Source: Candidatus Nitrosotenuis cloacae
Lineage (GTDB): Archaea; Thermoproteota; Nitrososphaeria; Nitrososphaerales; Nitrosopumilaceae
DNA length: 64,000 bases
Direction of reading: 5' to 3'
Assembly: GCF_026768455.1 (NCBI RefSeq)
Contig: NZ_JAPPVQ010000015.1
Location: 102,192-166,191, forward strand
This document shows positions 51,874 through 59,470 of this stretch, piece after piece (positions within the stretch are counted from its first letter, which is position 1; each line of letters opens with the position of its first letter). The translations under genes and the position numbers were made by a program. The notes beneath the pieces were generated by a model. That model saw only the letters and a program-made list of their open reading frames with translations. It had not been told where the DNA came from and ran no database searches.

Positions 51874-51885
51874 TAAAATTTTCTT
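51862..51885 (+). repeat. Direct repeat, attL-like (tRNA 3' end)
   Basis: A 24-bp sequence starting CCTTTGGGCCCAT, covering the last 12 bases of the CAT tRNA and 12 bases beyond. An identical copy lies at 52487-52510. A tRNA 3' end duplicated downstream is the usual footprint of tyrosine-recombinase integration. Confidence 0.85.
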
Positions 51886-51940
51886 CTCTTACACTAGATG
51901 TATACAAGATATTATAAGACTCGCATACCATAGATACAAC

Positions 51941-52093
51941 ATGCAGAAATCGCATACAAAAGACAGAATGGATAGACTAAATCCTAAAGTCGAAAAAATT
52001 TTGGAAGACATTGATTCAGGCAAGATAAAGACGACTAGATACAAGAATGCGGATGAATACCTGAAACATGTTGACGACGTTCTTTCTGATTAA
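51941..52093 (+). CDS. Small antitoxin-like protein
   Basis: A 50-residue charged protein (VEKILEDIDSGKIKTTRYKNADEYLKHVDDVLSD at its C-terminal part, split here as VEKILEDIDSGK and YKNADEYLKHVDDVL) typical of short antitoxins whose C-terminus wraps a RelE/ParE toxin. ATG at 51941 lies about 26 bp after a TATA-like ATATTATA (51909-51916), predicting leaderless translation; ATG 51968 is an alternative. An in-frame extension upstream would run into the tRNA and is rejected. The toxin gene follows after two bases. Confidence 0.75.
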   Translation: MQKSHTKDRMDRLNPKVEKILEDIDSGKIKTTRYKNADEYLKHVDDVLSD

Positions 52094-52095
52094 AA

Positions 52096-52383
52096 TTGTG
52101 GCAAATAGACACTGACACTTTTTACATTGATAAAAAACTAAAGAAATTCAGATCTGATAAAGCAATAATTGATGGATTTAAAAGAACTGTTAACGATCTG
52201 GCTGCATCCGGCGATCCTAGAAAAATAGGCGAGATAAAGCATGGGCAATATCGATATTGTTATGCTATTCATGTTACAAAATCTCATAGTTTGATATACA
52301 GAGTCTTCATGACTGAGAAAATCATTCAACTGATAGACTTGGATGATCATAAAAATCTCTATGGACGAGATGACAGATCCTAG
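52096..52383 (+). CDS. RelE/ParE-superfamily toxin
   Basis: A 95-residue protein with the RelE/ParE pattern: an N-terminal helix pair (DKKLKKFRSDKAIIDGFKRT), KIGEIKHGQYRYCYAIHV, and the terminal strand IYRVFMTEKIIQLIDLDDHKNLYGR, ending in the DHxxLYGR typical of the fold. Such toxins act as ribosome-dependent mRNA endonucleases (RelE) or gyrase poisons (ParE); which is unclear. The start is TTG two bases after the antitoxin stop. It lies inside the tRNA-flanked island. Confidence 0.82.
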   Translation: MWQIDTDTFYIDKKLKKFRSDKAIIDGFKRTVNDLAASGDPRKIGEIKHGQYRYCYAIHVTKSHSLIYRVFMTEKIIQLIDLDDHKNLYGRDDRS

Positions 52384-52486
52384 TTTTCACAAGCATGACA
52401 AAAAATAAGACAATGGTATTGTCCGCCCACCAAATGGCTTTCTACCTGTTTCTGCCCGGTTCCCATCGATTACGTATTGACGCAAA

Positions 52487-52510
52487 CCTTTGGGCCCATA
52501 AAATTTTCTT
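52487..52510 (+). repeat. Direct repeat, attR-like
   Basis: Exact 24-bp copy of 51862-51885, including 12 bases of tRNA 3' end but no other tRNA sequence. It sits in the 285-bp gene-free stretch between the toxin and the next surface-protein gene; nothing else is recognisable in that stretch apart from a TATA-like element near 52638-52646. Confidence 0.85.
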
Positions 52511-52668
52511 TGACGATCAAAAATTCTTTTATTTTTCATTTCAATTAGAAAATACTTTTGGAAAGTAAAATGATAAACTAAATCAAAAACTACTGGTTAC
52601 ATGCAGACACACTTTCATAAACTAGGACTAGATAATCCTTAAATAACTTGACCAGATCCGGAATCTGA

Positions 52669-54465
52669 TTGGCAAAGGGATTTTTCCTAGCTATTGTTTT
52701 TGGAATTTTGCTAATCGGGTTTTTGTCTAGTCAGGATGCAGCGGCAGTAGGCGGCACTGTTTCTGATGGGTCGTCTTGTGGGGCAATAGGAGGATCATGG
52801 AATGGTGTCTCTACCTGTACTGTCGGCTTCTCTACAAACATCGGATTTGGGGAGACGCTAACGGTTTCTCCAGGAATAACATTGCACATACCGTTTGCTA
52901 TCATGCAAATCCATGGCACTCTTGACAATTATGGAACAATAACAACAGACAGCAATGCCAGCTTCAATGTCTTTGGGGGTGGAACGCTCAACAACCATGG
53001 CACAATATCGATAAACAACTCGCTTGGAGTAAGTGGAACGCTCAACAACCATGGCACAATCACCATTAACGGTGGGGGTTTTTCAGAGATCTTCAACTCT
53101 GGAATAATCAACAACTCTGGCACCATACAAAACAACAATACGATTCGCAATTTCCATGGAATTATCAACAACATTGCTGGCGGCACAATAAACAATAACT
53201 GGGTAATCGGCATGAATGCTGGCACAATCAACAACTATGGTATGTTTAACACCAAACGAACACTAAACAACCTATACGGTGTAATCAACAACTTTGCAGG
53301 CGGCACAATAAACAATACCGGCACAATAGACAACATTCTAAGCACACCGCCTGGCACGCTCAACAACTACTGTGGCGCAACATATACGGGAAACGAACCT
53401 TCTGGAAACCCCAGAAACAACATCCTCTGTGATGTAGATAGTGATGGGGTTCCAGATGAAACTGACAACTGCCCATTGGTGGCAAATGCAGATCAAGCAG
53501 ATTCCGATGGTGACGGAATGGGTGACGCATGTGACAACTCTGCTCCGCAGGCAAGCAATTCTACAATCACTACAAACGAGGACACGCTGGTGAGTGACAA
53601 CGCACTTGCAGTCGATGCAGAAAATGATTCGCTTGTCTTCATTCTGGTATCGGGCCCAGCAAATGGTAATCTGGTCTTCAACACGAATGGTACATTTACC
53701 TATACGCCGGCACTAAACTACAATGGAGCTGACTCGTTTACCTTCAAGGCAAATGATGGTGAATTTGATAGTAATGCCGCCCACGTGGACATCACCGTCA
53801 CACCACTCAACGATCCGCCAAGCGTAGATAGTATCTCAATAATAACCAACGAAGACACTCAAGTAGGAGGTACAGTCTCTGGCTCTGATGTCGATGGTGA
53901 CACTCTTTCATATTCGCTGGTTTCTGGCGCCTCAAATGGTGTTCTTGAATTCAATACCGATGGCACATACTCATACACGCCGGCACTAAACTACAATGGA
54001 TCTGACTTGTTTAGCTATGTCGCAAATGATGGAGCACAAGACAGTAACATTGCTACCGTCTCAATTACAATTAATCCGATAAATGATGACCCGGTTTGTG
54101 GAAATGTGCCAGTGATGGCAGTCTGGCCTCCAAACCACAAAATGATGCCAATCAGCTTTGCAATGCAAACATCCGATGTGGATGGCGATGCGGTAACGAT
54201 ATCAATACAAAGCATCTTCCAAGATGAGCCAACAAATGGACTTGGAGATGGCGATACCTCGCCGGATGCAACACTCAATCCGCCAAAGGTTAGAGCGGAA
54301 AGATCAGGCACAGGCGACGGAAGAGTGTATGTCATAACCGTGCTTGGAGATGACGGAAACGGCGGCAGCTGCACGGAATCCTTTGAAATCTGGGTCCCAC
54401 ACAGTCAAAAGAAACCAGTCACAGCAGTCAATTCCGGAGCAACATATGACTCAACACAACCGTAA
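52669..54465 (+). CDS. Exported repeat protein: beta-helix, TSP3-like and cadherin-like domains
   Basis: A 598-residue surface or secreted protein. It has a signal peptide (about 1-27), an Asn-rich region of NNHGTI/NNSGTI-type repeats (about 85-240) suggesting a beta-solenoid, and a calcium-binding TSP3-like stretch [14 protein letters not shown] to [13 protein letters not shown] (257-290). Two tandem cadherin/VCBS-like repeats follow (about 298-475, each with [10 protein letters not shown]), then a C-terminal domain of unknown type. TTG 52669 lies 26 bp after CTTAAATAA, so leaderless. It probably contributes to cell-surface adhesion. Nucleotide-level repeats suggest recent internal duplication or conversion. 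Confidence 0.82.
   Translation: MAKGFFLAIVFGILLIGFLSSQDAAAVGGTVSDGSSCGAIGGSWNGVSTCTVGFSTNIGFGETLTVSPGITLHIPFAIMQIHGTLDNYGTITTDSNASFNVFGGGTLNNHGTISINNSLGVSGTLNNHGTITINGGGFSEIFNSGIINNSGTIQNNNTIRNFHGIINNIAGGTINNNWVIGMNAGTINNYGMFNTKRTLNNLYGVINNFAGGTINNTGTIDNILSTPPGTLNNYCGATYTGNEPSGNPRNNILCDVDSDGVPDETDNCPLVANADQADSDGDGMGDACDNSAPQASNSTITTNEDTLVSDNALAVDAENDSLVFILVSGPANGNLVFNTNGTFTYTPALNYNGADSFTFKANDGEFDSNAAHVDITVTPLNDPPSVDSISIITNEDTQVGGTVSGSDVDGDTLSYSLVSGASNGVLEFNTDGTYSYTPALNYNGSDLFSYVANDGAQDSNIATVSITINPINDDPVCGNVPVMAVWPPNHKMMPISFAMQTSDVDGDAVTISIQSIFQDEPTNGLGDGDTSPDATLNPPKVRAERSGTGDGRVYVITVLGDDGNGGSCTESFEIWVPHSQKKPVTAVNSGATYDSTQP
52981..53060 (+). repeat. Internal DNA repeat in beta-solenoid region
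   Basis: The 26-bp unit at 52981-53006 recurs exactly at 53035-53060, 54 bp downstream, encoding the two GTLNNHGTI copies. Identity at DNA level, not only protein level, implies recent duplication or gene conversion. Confidence 0.85.
53704..54000 (+). repeat. Internal DNA repeat in cadherin-like domains
   Basis: A 24-bp unit at 53704-53727 recurs exactly at 53977-54000, 273 bp (91 codons) downstream, encoding TPALNYNG in each cadherin-like repeat. Confidence 0.85.
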
Positions 54466-54570
54466 ATCAAAAATCTGGTCTCATTCACACAAATAAAAAA
54501 TCAAGGTAGGTAATTCTAATCACAACGATGGTTTTCCAACTTTAAATTTCATAAATGATATTGTATTTTT

Positions 54571-54933
54571 ATGAAAAAGGCATTGAAAAACGTAGATGAT
54601 TACATTGCAGATGCACCAAAGGAACTAAGAGGCAAGCTTAGACAGCTACGGACAACGATTAGAAAAACCGCTCCGGCCGCAGAGGAACGTATCAGTTACA
54701 GAATGCCTTACTACGGTTACAAAGGTAGACTCGTCTATTTCGCAGTTTTCAAAAAACACATCAGTCTCTTTGTCCCGCCGCCAGTCATAGAAGAGCACAA
54801 AAATGTGCTGAAGGATTACGAAACTGCAAAAGCTACGATTCGCTTTCCGATTGATAAGCCGCTTCCTATCCAACTAATCAAGAAGCTGATCAAAGCACGA
54901 ATGGAAAAAAATAGTCTAAAAAAATCAAGATAG
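54571..54933 (+). CDS. DUF1801 (YdhG-like) protein
   Basis: A 120-residue small basic protein with the DUF1801 pattern: NVDDYIADAPKELRGKLRQLR, ERISYRMPYYGYKGRLVYFAVFKKHISLFVPP, and IRFPIDKPLPIQLIKKLIKARM at the C-terminus. Family members have been linked to iron handling (frataxin-like fold), but the biochemical role is unclear. ATG at 54571 is about 26 bp downstream of a TATA-like CTTTAAATT (near 54541-54549), so it is its own leaderless unit. Confidence 0.86.
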   Translation: MKKALKNVDDYIADAPKELRGKLRQLRTTIRKTAPAAEERISYRMPYYGYKGRLVYFAVFKKHISLFVPPPVIEEHKNVLKDYETAKATIRFPIDKPLPIQLIKKLIKARMEKNSLKKSR

Positions 54934-55066
54934 AACTATTCTAAGCGCCAATACGCTTTCTACCATCTTGGATCACATTGTGTTGCCATTCCCTTAATTT
55001 CACTCAATTTCTATATCCTGCGAGCTTCATTAGACAAAGCGTTAACAGTTGACTGACGATCCCAAA

Positions 55067-56593
55067 TCAAGGTAATGTCTTGTAGATTGCAGTTATTGCC
55101 ATATCCTGTGATACTGATATGTCCCTAGTACTGTTTGTGGAGCCGGTATCGAGCCAGTGATCAAAAAAGTAGCCAATCCAGTCGCTTGCTACTAATACAT
55201 ACGGCTGATTGTTATTCAAAATAAATGTCACAGGGGAATACCCGGAATCTATCATGGTGCCGTTTTGGTACATCTGTATGTGGAGACCTTCGATGACGTC
55301 TCCGTTTACCTTCTGAGTGTTGACGTCTAGCATCGAGGTCGCAAGCATGTCTGCCTTTGTTGTGGCAGCTGCAGTATTGGATGGGGAGCTAGTGCCGACC
55401 GAATTTGTCGCGGAAACCCTGTACGCGTATGTAGTGTTGGCAGATAATCCTATGTCTGAGTACGTAGTCGGAGTAGGCGTGGTATTTGCAATGACTGACC
55501 AGTCTGCTCCATTGTCTGTTCTTTCTATCTGGTATCCGATTATTGATGAACCTCCATCATTTATGGGCGCAGACCAGCTCAGACTGATCTGTGAGGAGGA
55601 AATGGCTTTGGCCACAAGCCCGATCGGTGGTTGTGGGAGTTTGTTGTATGAATAAACATCCCCTCCGAATATCCTCGCGGGATCTGGCGTGGACGAAACC
55701 AGCGTGCCATTAGGATCGTAAACAAAAATGTCTCCAACTAGGGGAAAATGATGTGTGCCGACAAGTATTGTGGCAATACCGTCCTGTGTAATCGGTGCGT
55801 CTGCAAGAGTGGTGTTGGATGTGTCAACTATACGTACGGCCCCACCAGGCGGCGAATTGGTCACCACAACCGCATCGCTTGACGTCGCATAATAGTCCAG
55901 ATAAGTTCCAGTGTGCATTGTGGGGGATGAGGCATCTACTTGGAGATATGCCTTGAATGGACTTGGCATTCTTTGCACTAGATCATTCCTTGAGACTATG
56001 AGATTCCCATCCAGATAGACCTGAAGATGGTTGTCGCCATTTGTAATTATGGTGCACTCCTGTGTGAGTGGCTCTGTGTTCAGGGGAGATTGATAGAGTG
56101 TGGTCATTATGCCTGATCCTATGACGTCTGATCCGTATGCCTGAATCACACTCCAATAGTGCCCGCTGTAATCCGCCACCGCTATGCAGCCAACGAAATT
56201 ACTGTTGATCGAGGACACCACGTATAGGCCTGACTCGAATACTCCGTTGGACACGAAGGTATAGGGATTTGTCACAACTGCATGGAAGAGAGACGCATCT
56301 GTTGCGGGGGAAACTGCAGCATAGTTGACCCATTTACCACTGTATGGCGCCTGCACCCCGATATGGAGCCCCTGGGTGTCTTCATGATATTCGCGCATCA
56401 GGGGAGTGTTAACAGTACTGCTCCATGGAGTCCAGTAACTCGTGTCTCCCGTGTCTAGAGAATCGGATGCAACCAGTCCCGATCTTATCATCTCGACTGA
56501 TTGGGATGGTTCTGCATTTACGGGGGAGATTGCAACAACCGTAAGAAATACCAGAAAAGTAGACGCAGTCCAGATACCATGATGGCTCCTCAT
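55067..56593 (-). CDS. Exported fibronectin type III protein
   Basis: A 508-residue secreted or surface protein. It has a signal peptide (about 1-27, ending VNAEP) and an N-terminal beta-sandwich region (30-245) resembling laminin-G/concanavalin-like folds. A linker follows, then one fibronectin type III domain (about 328-415, with GLVAKAISSSQISLSWSAP and TYAYRVSATNSVG) and a C-terminal beta domain ending in TAIYKTLP. There is no membrane anchor at the C-terminus. ATG at 56593; a minus-strand TATA-like TTTATAGA lies near 56641-56650. Adhesion or polysaccharide binding is a guess. Confidence 0.8.
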   Translation of the reverse strand: MRSHHGIWTASTFLVFLTVVAISPVNAEPSQSVEMIRSGLVASDSLDTGDTSYWTPWSSTVNTPLMREYHEDTQGLHIGVQAPYSGKWVNYAAVSPATDASLFHAVVTNPYTFVSNGVFESGLYVVSSINSNFVGCIAVADYSGHYWSVIQAYGSDVIGSGIMTTLYQSPLNTEPLTQECTIITNGDNHLQVYLDGNLIVSRNDLVQRMPSPFKAYLQVDASSPTMHTGTYLDYYATSSDAVVVTNSPPGGAVRIVDTSNTTLADAPITQDGIATILVGTHHFPLVGDIFVYDPNGTLVSSTPDPARIFGGDVYSYNKLPQPPIGLVAKAISSSQISLSWSAPINDGGSSIIGYQIERTDNGADWSVIANTTPTPTTYSDIGLSANTTYAYRVSATNSVGTSSPSNTAAATTKADMLATSMLDVNTQKVNGDVIEGLHIQMYQNGTMIDSGYSPVTFILNNNQPYVLVASDWIGYFFDHWLDTGSTNSTRDISVSQDMAITAIYKTLP

Positions 56594-56784
56594 TTGCTAT
56601 CTAGTATTCATGATATGTAATTCGCATATGCATAGATTATTCTATAAAATTAAAACTTTGATTTCTAGGGATTCATGTGTTGTTTTTAGCTGGATCTTGC
56701 CTGCAATGGGTATTATAGTGTGTTCTGAGCCACGAGTTTTCCTTTGGAAGTATTTTGAATTGTTGATAAAAAATAAAAAAATGG

Positions 56785-58425
56785 TTACATGTCCATTCCA
56801 CCCATGCCGCCCATCATTCCTGGGCCGCCCGGGCTTGAAGGAGCATGATTTGGGGATTTTGATGCCGCTATCACGTCATCTATTCGCAAAATCATGCATG
56901 CTGCCTCCGTGGCCGCATTGATGACCTGTTCCTTTACGGCAAGTGGCTCATAGATATTCTGGGCTTGCAGGTCGTCGACCCTGCCGTTCATGACATCAAT
57001 GCCTACTGTGGCACTTCCGCTCGCACCCTTTGTCCTGAGCTGCACTTGCGTGTCTAATGGATCCATCCCAGCATTTTCTGCCAATACTAGAGGGATGGTC
57101 TCAAGACCTTCTGCGAATTTTTGCGCTGCCAACTGTGGGCGTCCTTCCAGCGTGTTTGCCCATTCTCGCAGTCTTGCCGCAACCCGAGCTTCTGGGGCAC
57201 CGCCGCCTACTAGGATGTGTGGATACTCAACCACGTCCTTTACCGCCATTAGGGCGTCGTGAATGGATCTTTCAACTTCGTCCACGACTCGTTGGGAGCC
57301 ACCGCGAGCCAGAATGGACACTGCCTTTGGATTCTTGCATCCTTGTATGAAGACCCATTTGTCGGATTCCACCTGCTTTTCCTCGACAGTCTTGGCCGAT
57401 CCCAAGTCCCTGTCCGTCAGCTCGTTGATGTTGGTGACAATTCTTGCTCCAGTTGCCTTTGAGAGCTTTGTCAGATCGCTCTCCTTGATTCGTCTAACTG
57501 CCAGGATGTTTGCCTTGGCAAGATAGTACTGAGCCATGTCGTCTATGCCTTTCTGGCACAGAACCACGTTTGCTCCAGATGCCGCTATCTTGTCGACCAG
57601 CTTTTTGAGCATCTTGTTCTCCTCGTCAAGATACACCTGCATCTGTTCGGGAGAGTTGATGTTTATCTTTGCATCAAACTCTGTCTTTTCTATCTCGAGT
57701 GGTGCATTCAGCAATGCAATCTTTGCATTTTCCACCCGTTTTGGCATGCCTCCGTGGACCACTTCTTTATCCAAGACTATTCCGTGGACAAGCTCCGTGT
57801 TCCTTATGGATGAGCTGCCCTTCTTTTCGACCTTGATGTTGTCAATATCTGCCCTGTATTTGTCACCAACTTTTTCTGCAATCGATAAAACGGCATCGAC
57901 TACGATGTCCGCAAGTTCCTCGGCATTTGATGATACCATCTTGGAGGACAGCGTGGTGACTGCCACCTTTTTGAGGAGTTTTTTATCGAGTGCATCGATT
58001 TTGATGCCTATCTGGCGTAACTCTGCAATCGCCTTCTCTGATGCCTTTTTGAAACCATCCACTACGACCGTGGGATGAACATTCTTTCCGATCAGCTCTT
58101 CTGCCTTTTCGAGAAGAGCACCTGCCAGCACTACCGTTGATGTGGTACCGTCGCCAACTTCTACATCTGTAGCTTTGCTTACCTCCACCATCATTTTGGC
58201 TGCAGGATGCTGGATGTCGATCTCCTTGAGAATTGTCGCCCCGTCATTTGTGATGGTCACATCGCCTATGGTATCCACGAGCATCTTGTCCATGCCTCGT
58301 GGGCCAAGGCTTGTTCTTACTAGTTCGGCAATCAGTTTTGCAGCGCTTATGTTGTTTTTCTGGGCATCATTACCCTTTGTTTGAGTAGTTCCTTCCTTTA
58401 GAAGGACTATCTGCGGTGTTGTCAT
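56785..58425 (-). CDS. Thermosome (group II chaperonin) subunit
   Basis: A 546-residue group II chaperonin. [36 protein letters not shown] and the ATPase motif [14 protein letters not shown] are seen near the N-terminus; [15 protein letters not shown] lies in the C-terminal equatorial half, and a Gly/Met-rich tail ([14 protein letters not shown]) lines the chamber floor. It folds proteins in the cytosol. ATG at 58425 is chosen because GGTGAT sits four bases upstream, after a TATA box (58459-58466, minus strand). Confidence 0.95.
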   Translation of the reverse strand: MTTPQIVLLKEGTTQTKGNDAQKNNISAAKLIAELVRTSLGPRGMDKMLVDTIGDVTITNDGATILKEIDIQHPAAKMMVEVSKATDVEVGDGTTSTVVLAGALLEKAEELIGKNVHPTVVVDGFKKASEKAIAELRQIGIKIDALDKKLLKKVAVTTLSSKMVSSNAEELADIVVDAVLSIAEKVGDKYRADIDNIKVEKKGSSSIRNTELVHGIVLDKEVVHGGMPKRVENAKIALLNAPLEIEKTEFDAKININSPEQMQVYLDEENKMLKKLVDKIAASGANVVLCQKGIDDMAQYYLAKANILAVRRIKESDLTKLSKATGARIVTNINELTDRDLGSAKTVEEKQVESDKWVFIQGCKNPKAVSILARGGSQRVVDEVERSIHDALMAVKDVVEYPHILVGGGAPEARVAARLREWANTLEGRPQLAAQKFAEGLETIPLVLAENAGMDPLDTQVQLRTKGASGSATVGIDVMNGRVDDLQAQNIYEPLAVKEQVINAATEAACMILRIDDVIAASKSPNHAPSSPGGPGMMGGMGGMDM

Positions 58426-58458
58426 AAAATCACCGAGCAATTAGTTAGTTGACAGATT

Positions 58459-58466
58459 TTATAAAT
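58459..58466 (-). promoter_or_regulatory. TATA box of the thermosome gene
   Basis: Minus-strand TTTATAAA-type element whose centre is about 37 bp from the start ATG at 58425. The predicted transcript starts near 58436 with a short leader containing GGTGAT. Confidence 0.6.
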
Positions 58467-58524
58467 TTTTGTAAGAAAATACTGAACATGTAATTTAATC
58501 ATTTTAGACAAAGAAAAAAATATA

Positions 58525-58546
58525 AAATGTAATAACTATTACATTT
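58525..58546. promoter_or_regulatory. 9-4-9 inverted repeat in hsp20 promoter (candidate heat-shock operator)
   Basis: AAATGTAAT-AACT-ATTACATTT is a perfect inverted repeat. It starts at the 3' edge of the TATA-like AAAAATATAAA (58516-58526) and ends where transcription should begin. A repressor bound here would occlude polymerase recruitment. Confidence 0.6.
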
Positions 58547-58560
58547 ACCAAGTGATTAAC

Positions 58561-59034
58561 ATGTGGTTTGATAACCAATTCGATCAAATGTTTCGAAGAT
58601 TGTCAGGCCAGTTTTTTGATGAGGATGACGTCTTTGAGCGAACATGGCGCAGCGAGCCGTACTTTTACGGATACACCATGACAATAGGAAATGACGGCAA
58701 ACCGGTGGTAAGGCAGTATGGAAACGTGCCTTCTCTGGCAGTATCTGACGTACGAGAGCCATTTGTCGACGAGGTAGTCGACAAGGACAACAAGCACCTA
58801 AAGCTTGTCGCGGAAATGCCAGGAGTCGACAAAAAAGACATCAAGGTTACAATTGAGAAAGGCCACGCGGAGATTAGCGCAGAACATGGCGAGCGCAAAT
58901 ACCGTACTAGAATCCCGATCAAGTACAAAATCGACGAAAACTCGACAAAGGCAACATATGCAAACGGCATACTTGAGGTCACATTGGGCCTAATTGAAGA
59001 AAAGCCTAAAGGCAAGACCGTGACCGTGGACTAG
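58561..59034 (+). CDS. Small heat-shock protein Hsp20
   Basis: A 157-residue alpha-crystallin-domain chaperone. The N-terminal arm is aromatic and acidic (FDNQFDQMFRRL, FFDEDDVFER). The core has AEMPGVDKKDIKVTIEKGHAEI and ends with the classical ATYANGILEVTLGL. It holds unfolding proteins for the thermosome, encoded divergently 135 bp away. ATG 58561 is preceded by GTGAT; the in-frame GTG at 58552 would be that same motif, so it is rejected. Confidence 0.93.
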   Translation: MWFDNQFDQMFRRLSGQFFDEDDVFERTWRSEPYFYGYTMTIGNDGKPVVRQYGNVPSLAVSDVREPFVDEVVDKDNKHLKLVAEMPGVDKKDIKVTIEKGHAEISAEHGERKYRTRIPIKYKIDENSTKATYANGILEVTLGLIEEKPKGKTVTVD

Positions 59035-59114
59035 GTGAAAGGATGTGTTTAGTGCAACAAAACTTACCCAGAACCTGGTATCAAAAATCCAACAACGTGT
59101 AAGGTGGTTGCAAA

Positions 59115-59291
59115 ATGCCGGACGAAAGTTGTAGGAGATGTGGCGGCGAATTTCTAGTCTCAAACTGCCGCACCTGCAAAATGCCAGTTGAGCGCATCTG
59201 CAGGTGCTGTGAAAACATGGTACGCTACGTATACCATTACTGTGTGGACAACATTCGATCCATGCCGTATACCTGCGCGGCAAGTGCGTGA
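59115..59291 (+). CDS. 58-residue cysteine-rich putative zinc protein
   Basis: An ORF of 58 codons with nine cysteines: C6/C9, C18/C21, C29, C31/C32, C43 and C54. CRRCGGEF and CRTCKM look like zinc-ribbon knuckles; the later CRCCENMVRYVYHYC is unusual. An AGGTGG ribosome-binding-like motif lies eight bases upstream. It follows hsp20 by 80 bp on the same strand and precedes the multicopper oxidase. It resembles no family I can name; a metal-binding or redox-sensing role is inference from composition. Confidence 0.65.
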   Translation: MPDESCRRCGGEFLVSNCRTCKMPVERICRCCENMVRYVYHYCVDNIRSMPYTCAASA

Positions 59292-59317
59292 GCCACACAC
59301 AACTGCCGTTGTTGGAC

Positions 59318-59338
59318 AAGCCGCACCAACTGCGGCTT
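59318..59338. other. Perfect 8-bp stem hairpin
   Basis: AAGCCGCA and TGCGGCTT flank a 5-nt loop (CCAAC). It sits 27 bp after the stop of the Cys-rich miniprotein, with T-rich sequence beyond it, and 133 bp before the oxidase start. Terminator or mRNA-end structure is possible. Confidence 0.5.
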
Positions 59339-59470
59339 CCATTTCTTTGTACGGATTCGCATTGTTGAATTAAAATGCCCTGATCATGTTCTCAAGATTG
59401 GTCGTGATCGCCGCACATGGCTGCACTGTAAACGGCTTGAATATTAGCGATTTTCTTCCTAACAAATCCG

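Larger units (their letters stand above)
51862..52510 (+). mobile_element. Minimal tRNA-integrated island carrying a toxin-antitoxin pair
   Basis: The segment from the tRNA 3' end (51862-51885) to its exact 24-bp duplicate (52487-52510) holds only a small antitoxin-like gene and a RelE/ParE-like toxin gene. It is visibly richer in A/T than the flanking operons. No integrase is present, so this looks like a decayed or satellite integrated element. The roughly 100 bp between the toxin and the right repeat hold nothing recognisable. Confidence 0.7.

Noticed and set aside
51842..52093. Longer version of the antitoxin starting inside the tRNA
   Set aside because: Its first 33 codons are encoded by the tRNA 3' end and promoter; a TATA-like box 26 bp before ATG 51941 supports the short form.
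52669..54465. Direct repeats in the surface-protein gene as a CRISPR array
   Set aside because: The repeats are within an open reading frame, only two copies each, and encode protein repeats.
56594..56784. Possible small gene in the 191-bp gap before the thermosome end
   Set aside because: Only a shadow frame running into the thermosome is open; the stretch contains the promoter of the fibronectin-domain gene and T/A-rich sequence.
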